DNA from: Microvirga sp. TS319
GTDB taxonomy: Bacteria > Pseudomonadota > Alphaproteobacteria > Rhizobiales > Beijerinckiaceae
Direction of reading: 5' to 3'
Assembly (NCBI RefSeq): GCF_041276405.1
Contig: NZ_JBGGGT010000002.1
Location: 657,001-721,000, forward strand
DNA: 64,000 nt
Numbering within the stretch: position 1 is the first letter of the stretch; each line of letters begins with the position of its first letter. This document shows positions 53,534 through 61,117 of the stretch, in pieces. Below the pieces are notes generated by a model. It saw nothing but the letters and a program-made list of their open reading frames with translations, had not been told where the DNA came from and did no database searches. Position numbers and translations under genes: made by a program.

Positions 53534-54396
53534 GACTTTTCGTTTTCGGACTCGGATATTCAGCACAAGCCTTCATCCGGTCGGCTCCATGGACGCATGT
53601 TGCCGGAACGGTGCGCGAGGCCGAGAAGGCCCGGCGTCTCAGGGCCGGGGGCATCGCGGCTCACGCGTTTGGGGAATGCGGCGCGGATCTTCTGGAGGAT
53701 CTCCGGCGCGCCGATGCGATCCTGATCTCGGCCCCGCCCGATGCCGGGGGCGATCCCACGCTGAACGGGTTTGCGGACCGGATCGCATCGTCGGACGCCT
53801 CGTGGATCGGCTATCTCTCCACGACCGGCGTCTATGGCGATCACGGCGGGGCCTGGATCGACGAGACGATTCCGGCGGCGCCGCAAAGCCGCTCATCGGG
53901 CCTGCGCTATGGGGCCGAACAGGCATGGCTCGAACTCGGGCAACGAGGCGGACGGGCCGTTCACGTCTTCCGCCTCACCGGCATCTATGGTCCGGGGCGC
54001 AATGCCTTTACCAGCCTCGCGCAGGGAACCGCGCGGCGCATCGTGAAACCCGGGCAGGTGTTCAACCGCATCCACGTGGATGACATCGCTTCGACGCTCG
54101 CCGCATCCCTGCTCAGGCCACGGCCCGGCGCCGTCTACAACGTGACGGACGACGAGCCCGCGCCGCCGCAGGATGTCATTGCCTACGCCGCCCGGCTGGC
54201 CGGTGTCGAGCCGCCGCCCGAGGTGGCATTCGAGAATGCCCGGATGAGTCCGACGGCACGCAGCTTCTATGCCGAGAACAAGCGCGTCTCGAACCGTCTG
54301 ATCAAGGACGAGCTCGGCGTGCGGCTGCGTTTCCCCACCTATCGCGAAGGCTTGGACGCACTTCATGCGGCGGGGGAATACGTTCAGGCCGCGTGA
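53530..54396 (+). CDS. NAD-dependent epimerase/dehydratase-like SDR protein
   Basis: 288 residues of the extended or atypical SDR family: MRLFVFGLGYSAQAFI with a GxGYxA nucleotide-binding loop instead of the usual GxxGxxG, LSTTGVYGDHGGAWIDE with the Thr-Gly-Val-Tyr active-site region, RLTGIYGPGRNAF, and RIHVDDIASTL. This is the YeeZ-like group found beside queG in alphaproteobacteria; no reaction is known. GTG 53530 overlaps the queG stop and has GGAGG before it. It is convergent with the acyltransferase gene, overlapping it by 13 bases. Confidence 0.88.
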   Translation: MRLFVFGLGYSAQAFIRSAPWTHVAGTVREAEKARRLRAGGIAAHAFGECGADLLEDLRRADAILISAPPDAGGDPTLNGFADRIASSDASWIGYLSTTGVYGDHGGAWIDETIPAAPQSRSSGLRYGAEQAWLELGQRGGRAVHVFRLTGIYGPGRNAFTSLAQGTARRIVKPGQVFNRIHVDDIASTLAASLLRPRPGAVYNVTDDEPAPPQDVIAYAARLAGVEPPPEVAFENARMSPTARSFYAENKRVSNRLIKDELGVRLRFPTYREGLDALHAAGEYVQAA

Positions 54397-55310
54397 CGGT
54401 TCGCGGTCGGTCCGAAATGGTCGATGTAGCGCGGGTTGATGGCTGAGACCGGCAGGATGACGAGCACGTCCGTCGTGCCGAATTGCTCGTCGATGACGGC
54501 CCCTGTCCCGAAGGTCGCGCCGAGCCGCAGATAGCCCTTGATCAGCGGCGGGAGGGCATGGAGCGCGGCCTTGGGGTCGACGGCCTCCCTCGGCAGAACG
54601 TCCATCCGCGTGAAACGCTCGGGCAAGGCATGGGCCTGCCAGGAGGCGGGCGCGGCGGCATAATGGTGGAGGAAGCTCAAGGGCAGGGCGAGCGCCCCGG
54701 CATCGGTGCCTTCAAGGCTCGCGCAACCGATCATCACGTCGATCTTGTAGTGCAGAACGTAAGACCAGATGCCGTGCCACAGCAGCTCGACCGTGCGCTT
54801 GTTGCGATAGGGTTCGAGCACGCAGGAGCGGCCGAGCTCAAGAAAGCGCAAGGAGGAATGGGCCTTCAGAAGCGGGGCGATGTCGTATTCGCCGCGGGTA
54901 TAGAAGCCCTGATGGCGCTCCGCCACATCCTGGCGAAGCAGGCGATAGGTACCCACCACCTTCGGTTTGGCCCGGCGCAGGGAGCCTTGCTTCGCGTCAT
55001 GGTCGAGCACGAGAAGATGATCGCAGATGGCGTCGTATACATCCACATCACGCCGCGAGAGCAGGGCGGCCCCTTTCGGCACGGCCGACATCTCCTCGTA
55101 GAACACCTTGAACCGCAGCTTCTGCGCTTGGCGGATTTCCTGAGCCGTCGTGGCGAGACGGACCTCGAGGGAGCCGATGCGGCCGAGCACGGGGTCGAGG
55201 CTGCCGTAATCGCGCACGGCCCGCCTCGCCATCGCGCGAAACCCGTCCAATGCCGGAGTCAGCGCAGGTTTTACGGAAGCTGCCATTCCATTCAGCAGAG
55301 AAGACGTCAT
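54384..55310 (-). CDS. GNAT-type N-acyltransferase, OlsB-like
   Basis: 308 residues of the OlsB/hemolysin-related GNAT fold: LEVRLATTAQEIRQAQKLRFKVFYEEMSA, then DHLLVLDH, VVGTYRLLRQDVA, and FLELGRSCVLEPYRNKRTVELLWHGI. OlsB makes lyso-ornithine lipid from ornithine and 3-hydroxyacyl-ACP. I see no olsA-like acyltransferase adjacent, so the assignment rests on the fold. The start at 55310 (ATGACGTC) follows GAGATCTC. The 3' end overlaps the convergent SDR gene by 13 bases. Confidence 0.85.
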   Translation of the reverse strand: MTSSLLNGMAASVKPALTPALDGFRAMARRAVRDYGSLDPVLGRIGSLEVRLATTAQEIRQAQKLRFKVFYEEMSAVPKGAALLSRRDVDVYDAICDHLLVLDHDAKQGSLRRAKPKVVGTYRLLRQDVAERHQGFYTRGEYDIAPLLKAHSSLRFLELGRSCVLEPYRNKRTVELLWHGIWSYVLHYKIDVMIGCASLEGTDAGALALPLSFLHHYAAAPASWQAHALPERFTRMDVLPREAVDPKAALHALPPLIKGYLRLGATFGTGAVIDEQFGTTDVLVILPVSAINPRYIDHFGPTANRHAA

Positions 55311-55449
55311 CGAGATCTCATGGGGCGGGCGGGTCGGTGGTCGTGCCGGCTTTGCACCGTGACATAGCCATCGTTTCAAACTGTTTTGTGACAAAGTATA
55401 TCACAGGGGCCATGCGATTTCACCAGAATGCACAGGCACTTTTCTCAGG

Positions 55450-56751
55450 TCATGCCGCCGACCGGCGGTCCATACGGGACCGGTAGGACAGGGCTTCGGC
55501 AAGATGGATTCGCCGGACGCGCTCCTCCCCGTCGAGATCGGCCAGCGTCCGGCCCACCTTCAGGATCCGGTGGAAGCCGCGTGCCGAAAGGCGCATGGCA
55601 TTGGCGGCGTCACGAATCAGCAAAAGCCCCTCCGAATCAGGCTGCGCGACCTCCTCCAGAAGAGCCGGTGGACAGGCGGCATTGGTCATGAGGCCGATTC
55701 CCAAGGCGGAGTAGCGCTTCTCCTGCCGCCTGCGGGCTGCCGCCACCCGGGTCGCCACCTGCGCCGAGCCTTCCATCGGCGGCGGCAGAATGAGATCGGC
55801 CGCGGTCACTGCGGGCACTTCGATGGCCAGATCGATGCGGTCGAGAAGCGGGCCGGAGAGACGCGCCTGATATTGCGCGATGCAGCGCTCGTTGGGCTGG
55901 CGACGGCAGACATAGCCGGGCTCCGTCGCCTGCCCGCAGCGGCACGGATTCATGGCCGCTACGAGCTGGAACCGCGCCGGATACGTGACCCGGTGATTGG
56001 CCCGCGCAATCAGGATCTCCCCGGCCTCCAGGGGCTGGCGAAGGGAATCGAGCACCTGGGGCTGGAATTCGGGCAGCTCGTCGAGGAAGAGAACGCCGTG
56101 ATGAGCGAGGGACGCCTCGCCGGGCCTGGCATTGGGGCCGCCGCCGACCAGGGCGGCCATGGAGGCGGAATGATGCGGAGCCCGGAAAGGCCGCCGGTTC
56201 GAGAGCGCGCCGTCCGCAAGCAGTCCGGCCACCGACTGAATCATCGAGATTTCCAGGAGTTCGCGCGGCGAAAGCGGCGGCAGGATCGACGGCAGGCGCT
56301 GAGCCAGCATGGATTTGCCGGCCCCAGGCGGCCCGCTCATCAGCAGATTGTGGCTGCCGGCAGCGGCGATCTCGAGAGTTCGCTTGGCGCTTTCCTGCCC
56401 CTTGATGTCGCGCAGGTCCGGCAGTGCGTCGGAGGCGGGCATGATGGCCGGTTCCGGCCGGCTCATCACCTGGGTGCCTTTGAAGTGGTTCGCGAGCTGG
56501 ATCAGCGAGCGCGGCGCCAGGATTTCGAGATCGCCGCTGGCCCAGGCCGCTTCCGAGCCGCACCCCGCCGGGCAGATCAGGCCGTGCCGTCGCTCGACGG
56601 CCGCCATGGCGGCGGGCAGCACCCCGGCCACGGTGGTGATGGAGCCGTCGAGCGCCAGTTCGCCGAGAACCGTGAAGCCGTTGAGCGCGTCGCCCGGAAC
56701 GGCGCCGATGGCGGCCATGACGCCGAGCGCGATGGGAAGATCGTAATGGCT
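55450..56751 (-). pseudogene. comM: comM/yifB with its 5' end missing
   Basis: ComM/YifB is a Mg-chelatase-like AAA+ helicase that promotes branch migration in transformation. The retained part begins SHYDLPIALGVMAAIGAVPGDALNGFTVLGELALDG and keeps Walker A SGPPGAGKSMLA, FLDELPEF, and the C-terminal NRVTY..FQLVAAMNPC and Mg_chelatase_C regions. Upstream of SHYD the family sequence stops at about 56751 and unrelated DNA starts. A complete protein has about 90 further residues, among them the start and the first part of the N-terminal domain. An internal ATG at 56718 could still give 422 residues. The break marks the edge of the accessory region. Confidence 0.88.
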
Positions 56752-57372
56752 GCTTTTGACGTATGTACGAAAGCCTACTCTTAAGACTGGTGGATCGTGG
56801 CACAGGCGAGGAGCCGCATGACGTGCGAGCTGGTCAGGGTTGCGCGCACGTCATGCGGCGGTTTCAGTAGCCGCGCTCTTACCTCTGTGGGGTAAGTATG
56901 TAATCCAAGTCTGAGGATAGAGTTCCGAGGGCGTTGGCACCCTACCGTCTTCGGTGAGGGGCCTTAGGTAACGGCATTCTCGTCCATGATGGGGCCCCCA
57001 GTGCCTCGCGGTGATCGGCCGGGAGGATCTTGGTGAGGGCATCAAACTCGTCGCTTGCCGCAGCTCGTGATCGTCCAAGCGGTTGGCTTTCCAATGCTCG
57101 ACGATTGCACGTCGCCCAGGGTGCGTTGCAGCTGGGAAGGAGGGAGTGGCTGAGAAGAGATTAGAGATCGCTTCTGAGTGACAATCGGGCGGAGACCTTT
57201 ATCTCCACCTCGGAACCACAAGGAAGGCTTGGGACAAATGGCGACCTCAATGGCCCAAACGTCATTCCGTCGTACCGATCCAAATCTCATCTTCTGATCC
57301 ACGCCCAGCGAGTTCGAAGGCACTGGGTGGACGAGCAAGACAGAAGCCGTCTACCGCAAAGATGATCTCATG
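56752..57372. other. Junction region of the island, no recognisable gene
   Basis: About 620 bases between the comM break and the nuclease-like gene. GC content is lower than in the core. Two minus-strand frames (57042-57338 and 56851-57078) overlap in different phases and resemble the remains of one decayed gene, but neither matches anything I know. I see no integrase, no tRNA fragment and no clear terminal inverted repeat. The attachment site of the island, if any, should be here. Confidence 0.5.
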
Positions 57373-58173
57373 CTAGAGGCGTCCCAGGCAATCTTCAAAG
57401 TCTCCAAGGAGCTTGAACAGCAGTCCACCTCCGGATTTATAGAGGTCCCCGTACAGACGGACGTGATAATGCTCAGCGAGCGGCTTCGTCCCAGACTGGA
57501 ATCCCTTCGCACGAGCAATGCCAAAGACACCGTTGGAAAAGTGCGCCCGATATTGCGAACTTCGGCCGCCCCAACCCACGTGGGTACCCGCCGCGTCAGC
57601 GAAAACGCGATACCCATTCGGTGGGGAAGCTTGACCCAAGAAGGTCAAGTCGAACATCCTGGCAAGCTTCTCACGAACTTCATCCAATGGACCTAAGGAC
57701 ACCTTGTCCTTGCACTCGAAGGCCATGACGGGCAGACCACTTGGATAACCACCAACAGTGCCTCGGAAATGTCCCGCGACCCCAAATGGAATCATCGATA
57801 CGTCAATCTCATGGAAGGCGTTACTGCGGCCCTGCCATTGCAAACTTCCATGAAGCTCGAATACTGCTGAACCGCGCAGACGGCTGATCCGCACAAAACT
57901 GGGCGAATTTCGTGAGGCAGGAAGAATTCCTCCTCGCTGCTTGCGCAGCAAGTATCGCGCCCCTGCACGTAAGGGAGCGTCCCTTCCGTCACGCAGTGAC
58001 ACTGACCACGCGGGCAAGTTGCGGGTATGCTCGGCCAGCTTCATGGTAAGCCAGACCTCGAATGCCTTTCCCGCTGCGAGAGGCACGCTGGTGCGGCTAT
58101 GGGAGGCAGCAAAAGATGCGAAGATCGACTGAAGTTCTCGCCGGATCGCCAGTGGGATAGCCATCAGCTTCAC
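57373..58173 (-). CDS. Putative PD-(D/E)XK-type nuclease, unknown family
   Basis: 266 residues from GTG, overlapping the stop of the preceding gene (GTGA). I do not recognise the family, but the active-site pattern of the PD-(D/E)XK superfamily is visible: Glu39 in a first helix (GKAFEVWL), Asp124 in a strand (HEIDVSMIP), and Glu153-x-Lys155 (VMAFECKDK), with a Tyr/Phe-rich core. The C-terminal part (FADAAGTHVGWGGRSSQYRAHF...LAEHYHVRLYGDLYKSGGGLLFKLLGD) has no match that I know. No membrane segment. Its position in an island beside a helicase-PLD pair makes a role in defence or DNA maintenance plausible; this is inference. Confidence 0.7.
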   Translation of the reverse strand: MKLMAIPLAIRRELQSIFASFAASHSRTSVPLAAGKAFEVWLTMKLAEHTRNLPAWSVSLRDGRDAPLRAGARYLLRKQRGGILPASRNSPSFVRISRLRGSAVFELHGSLQWQGRSNAFHEIDVSMIPFGVAGHFRGTVGGYPSGLPVMAFECKDKVSLGPLDEVREKLARMFDLTFLGQASPPNGYRVFADAAGTHVGWGGRSSQYRAHFSNGVFGIARAKGFQSGTKPLAEHYHVRLYGDLYKSGGGLLFKLLGDFEDCLGRL

Positions 58174-58619
58174 TCCGCCCGAAGAAGAGCTTGAGCGAGG
58201 GGATCAAGCAGATGATCGAGACGATAGGCAGCTTTTCGTGCAGCCTCAGAGAAGAGTTCGGTGTCTTTGCCCGTCTCGGTATCGACAAGGTAGATCCCGA
58301 CAGGGCTCTTGCTTTCCGTCAGGAGCGCGACAATCTGCTCCGCTTCGTCAAGCCGTTTGACTGGCTCGACTAGACGAGTGCGCAGGAAGTCGATCGTGAC
58401 TCTTATTTGCTCCGCGTCCTCGTAGGCGGTGTCGTCAGTCTCTTGTTCCGGCGCCGGAAACTGTTCGGAGCTCTCTGCATGGAGCTCTGTGGTTGATCCG
58501 TCTGATGTTCCGATTATCCGGCCCTGAGCAAGGACGCCGTACAGCTCACCAGCGAGTTCACCGAGCCCAGCCCTATCCATCATCAAGATGATCCTCATCA
58601 CATCGGCAGCAATAGCCAT
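58170..58619 (-). CDS. Small acidic protein, unknown, partner of the nuclease-like protein
   Basis: 149 residues. AAGGAACGCCAGG precedes the ATG. The N-terminus MAIAADVMRIILMMDRAGLGELAGELYGVLA is a hydrophobic amphipathic helix pair; the middle is acidic (EQETDDTAYEDAEQ) and the rest helical with a predicted coiled coil around VKRLDEAEQIVALL. It contains LVDTETGKDTELFSEAARKA, not a known motif. The overlap with the next gene means the two are made together, so it may be a regulator, sensor or inhibitor of the nuclease-like protein. No family is recognised. Confidence 0.75.
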   Translation of the reverse strand: MAIAADVMRIILMMDRAGLGELAGELYGVLAQGRIIGTSDGSTTELHAESSEQFPAPEQETDDTAYEDAEQIRVTIDFLRTRLVEPVKRLDEAEQIVALLTESKSPVGIYLVDTETGKDTELFSEAARKAAYRLDHLLDPLAQALLRAE

Positions 58620-58831
58620 CCTGGCGTTCCTTCATGTTTGGCAACGTAGCGTGCTGATTCTATTTGCCATCCACTCAAGCCAAGATAAATCCAGCCTTTC
58701 GATATCGATGGTTCGGGCAGGTGAGGGTAGGAGTTGCGGATCCTTGGGGCGATGGAATCGGGAAACAAGAGGAGATGCGTACGCCAGACGCCATGACAGG
58801 GTCCGGAAGGCAGAGATGGTTGAGGGTCAGA

Positions 58832-59227
58832 TCAGAGTTTGACTCCTGTTCTCTCTTCGATCTGCTTCTTCAGAAGCCCCTTTCCGAGGCCAATGAGCAA
58901 TTCGACCGTCCATCCACCTGCTTTCAGTGCTCCGTCTTTCGCCTTGCGCCAGATGTCTGGGTCACGAACGCTTTCCAAGAAGCCGTAGCCTGCCTTGGTG
59001 GTACGAATACCAAGGTCGAACCTAATCATCGATTGATGCCCCGAACTGTACTGGGGGCGGACGACTTGGTGGTTGGCAGGGCCTGCCTCATTCTGGCGTT
59101 CGATGTGAGGATCGATCTGCTCTTGGCTGTAGCCCTCCAACTGGAGTTCTTTCCGGCTCAGTCGTGCGCGATCATGGTCTTCAAACCGAAGCAGCAAACC
59201 TCTGATGAGATCCATGTCACGTTTCAT
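58832..59227 (-). CDS. DUF2513 protein
   Basis: 131 residues. The start MKRDMDLIRGLLLRFEDHD and the later TTKAGYGFLESVRDPDIWRKAKDGALKAGGWTVELLIGLGKGLLKKQIEERTG fit the DUF2513 family, small proteins common in phages, prophages and mobile elements, of unknown role. In the family a central LTxxGHDFLDxxR motif is typical, here TKAGYGFLESVR. The ATG shares one base with the stop of a possible 29-residue upstream frame (59227-59316). It lies 212 bases upstream of the 149-residue gene on the same strand, so the three may be one transcription unit. Confidence 0.8.
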   Translation of the reverse strand: MKRDMDLIRGLLLRFEDHDRARLSRKELQLEGYSQEQIDPHIERQNEAGPANHQVVRPQYSSGHQSMIRFDLGIRTTKAGYGFLESVRDPDIWRKAKDGALKAGGWTVELLIGLGKGLLKKQIEERTGVKL

Positions 59228-59700
59228 CAACCCTCATCCTCGACATCTGGGAGAGTCTCGGCAAGATCGCCCTCAGCCTCGATCCCATACTGGGCCGCCA
59301 GAACGGCAATCTGCATCGCGGTGATTGTGCGAAATGCTCCTAAGACCGTGATTCTCTTAAGAGAGACCTTGTCTCAAATTCTAGATCTCAGGTACCTGAA
59401 GTTATCCTCTTCCGTTTTGCGCGGGGCGCGACCTCAGAGTTAGTTAGGCTTGTCATACGCGAGTTGTCTCAAAGTCATCAGCCATTCGGAATCTGGATAA
59501 CTGGCCGGGTCGGTTGAATATCGATCACCGGGTTGCAGCGAAGAAACGGTAGGATTCCGGTCGCTTGTGTCCTGGTCGTCTCTCTTGCATAATCAGACTG
59601 TCAGGTGCCCTCCGGAGGAGGAGTTAGCCGACAATTGACGCATTTCGATCAAATAGGTTCGGAATTCACAATCGTTGACAAAAACTGGCATTCTACACGC
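59228..59700. other. Intergenic region between DUF2513 gene and IS630 element
   Basis: About 470 bases. A possible short minus-strand frame (59227-59316; product begins MQIAVLAAQYG and ends EDEG) would be coupled to the DUF2513 gene by TGATG, but it is too short to support. The part near 59640-59700 is AT-rich and contains TTGACA-like boxes (GTTGACAAAAACTGG) and may hold promoters. Nothing else is recognised. Confidence 0.45.
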
Positions 59701-59702
59701 TA

Positions 59703-60847
59703 AGTAGGTCGCCATAAGTCTTGCAACGCGAGAGCTGTGGGTGTTCTCTGGGGAGCATGCACCGACATGATCACTCTCCCGAGACGTGGCTCGGCGAGGC
59801 GGATCGCAAGCGGCTGGCCGCAGCGCTTGCTGGCGCCCGTGAGGCCCGTGTGTATCGCCGCCTCGAGGCCCTGTTGCTGGTGGCCGAGGGCTATTCCGTG
59901 GCCGAGGCGGCTCGCCGCTGCCGCGTCAACCGCTCCAGTGTGCACCGCTGGCTCGTCCAGTACCGGGCCGAGTATGAGGCCACGGCACTGATCGACCGGC
60001 CGCGCAGCGGGCGCCCGCGTCTCCATCACACCCTCACGCCGCGTCGGCTGGCGGCGGCCCTGGCACGTGACCCGCGCCGCTGCGGCTACCAGGCCACAAG
60101 CTGGACGGTGCCGCTGCTGGCCCACGACCTGGCCGCCAAGGGCCTCGCGGTCAGCCCCCGCACGCTGCGGCGCCGGCTGCACGAGGCGGGCTATCGCTGG
60201 AAGCGGCCCCGCTATGTCTATGTCGAGCGCGCGGCGCATCTGCCGCAGAAAAAGGGGGGATCACCCGACGTCTGAAGGCGGGCTGGCACAGCGGCGATCG
60301 GCTGCTGTGCCTCGATTGGACATTGTTGCGGCTGTTTCCGCCGCTGCGGGCCACCTGGGCGCTCAAGGGCAGGCAAGCGGTGGTGCCGATCACGGGCCGC
60401 AATGCCAAGCGGGTGCTGTTCGGGGCCATCGACCTGCGAAGCGCTCGCCGGGTGGTGCTGGTCCGCACCCGTGCCGGTCAGGCCGACGCTCAGGCATTCC
60501 TGCGCGCGTTGCGACGCTGGTATCGCGGTGCCGGCTGGCTCTGGCTGCTGACGGATCGGGCGAGCGCCCACACCGCCCCGCAGACCCAGGCCCTGGCCGA
60601 CCGGCTGCGCATCCGGTTCGTGTGGTTGCCCCGGCAAACGCCCGAACTGAGCCCGATGGATCAGCTCTGGCGCGACCTCAAGCGGCTGGTAGCGGCCAAT
60701 CGGCAGGCGGCCTCAATCGATGCCCTGGCCGCCGATGCAGCTGATTGGGTTCTGACGTTGACGCCACAACAGGCACGCCGCAAGGCTGGCATGGCATCCG
60801 AACGCTTCTGGCTCAGAAAGCTGTTGCAGGACTTTTGGCGACCTACT
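59703..60847 (+). mobile_element. IS630-family insertion sequence
   Basis: The 1145-base element is flanked by TA dinucleotides (59701-59702 and 60848-60849), the target duplication typical of IS630/Tc1/mariner. The ends are imperfect inverted repeats of about 26 bases: AGTAGGTCGCCATAAGTCTTGCAAC on the left and, as the reverse complement of the right end, AGTAGGTCGCCAAAAGTCCTGCAAC. It carries a transposase in two overlapping phases. It lies between the PLD gene and the DUF2513 gene without breaking either, and the flanks join to give sensible non-coding sequence. Confidence 0.92.
59757..60275 (+). CDS. IS630-family transposase, N-terminal frame (orfA)
   Basis: 172 residues from ATG 59757. 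An HTH region (LLLVAEGYSVAEAARRCRVNRSSVHRWLVQYRAEY) and a second HTH (LLAHDLAAKGLAVSPRTLRRRLHEAGYRWKRPRYVY) are typical of the DNA-binding half of IS630 transposases. The frame ends soon after GGGGGGA at 60254-60260. This heptamer in the correct phase (G GGG GGA), preceded by AAAAA, fits -1 ribosomal slippage, which would join it to the catalytic frame. Confidence 0.88.
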   Translation: MHRHDHSPETWLGEADRKRLAAALAGAREARVYRRLEALLLVAEGYSVAEAARRCRVNRSSVHRWLVQYRAEYEATALIDRPRSGRPRLHHTLTPRRLAAALARDPRRCGYQATSWTVPLLAHDLAAKGLAVSPRTLRRRLHEAGYRWKRPRYVYVERAAHLPQKKGGSPDV

Positions 60848-60850
60848 TAG
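60260..60850 (+). CDS. IS630-family transposase, C-terminal catalytic frame (orfB)
   Basis: About 196 residues read after a -1 slip at 60254-60260: ITRRLKAGWHSG, CLDWTLLRLFPPLRATWALKGRQ with the first Asp, LLTDRASAH with the second, and ELSPMDQLWRDLKR where the third acidic residue is Asp instead of the usual Glu of IS630. The stop TAG overlaps the right TA target duplicate. If slippage is real, a fusion of about 360 residues is the active transposase; otherwise the element is dead. Confidence 0.8.
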   Translation: MTRRLKAGWHSGDRLLCLDWTLLRLFPPLRATWALKGRQAVVPITGRNAKRVLFGAIDLRSARRVVLVRTRAGQADAQAFLRALRRWYRGAGWLWLLTDRASAHTAPQTQALADRLRIRFVWLPRQTPELSPMDQLWRDLKRLVAANRQAASIDALAADAADWVLTLTPQQARRKAGMASERFWLRKLLQDFWRPT

Positions 60851-61117
60851 GACCTCAGACCACGAAGCCAGTATCTGAACGCAACATCTCTTCGGTATGA
60901 GTGACGACCTCGAGGTCGGAAGCACGAATTTCCAGACAGTGTTGGCGTGGCCGGGGTACAAGTTGCGCCTCGAGAATCACGGTCTTGCCGACCATCGGCT
61001 ACGTGGCGTCGACAACTTTCTCGATACGAAAAGCGCCTGCACCGCTCTGACGCCCCTCAACAGTTCCCTCAGCTCTCCATTCAAGATCCCGAGTTATTGA
61101 TGCGGGCGCACATCCCT
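60851..61117. other. Gap between IS630 element and the PLD gene
   Basis: About 270 bases downstream of the PLD gene stop. It has no supported gene; a short plus-strand frame (60897-61100) lacks homology and a ribosome-binding site. It is AT-richer than the core and may hold the terminator of the helicase-PLD unit, but I see no clear hairpin with a T run. Confidence 0.45.

Noticed and set aside
58664..59443. A 259-codon plus-strand frame in the island
   Set aside because: It lies opposite the DUF2513 gene, which has recognisable family sequence; the plus-strand product has none.
60897..61100. A 67-codon plus-strand frame beside the IS630 element
   Set aside because: No homology, no ribosome-binding site, and opposite to the direction of the island genes.
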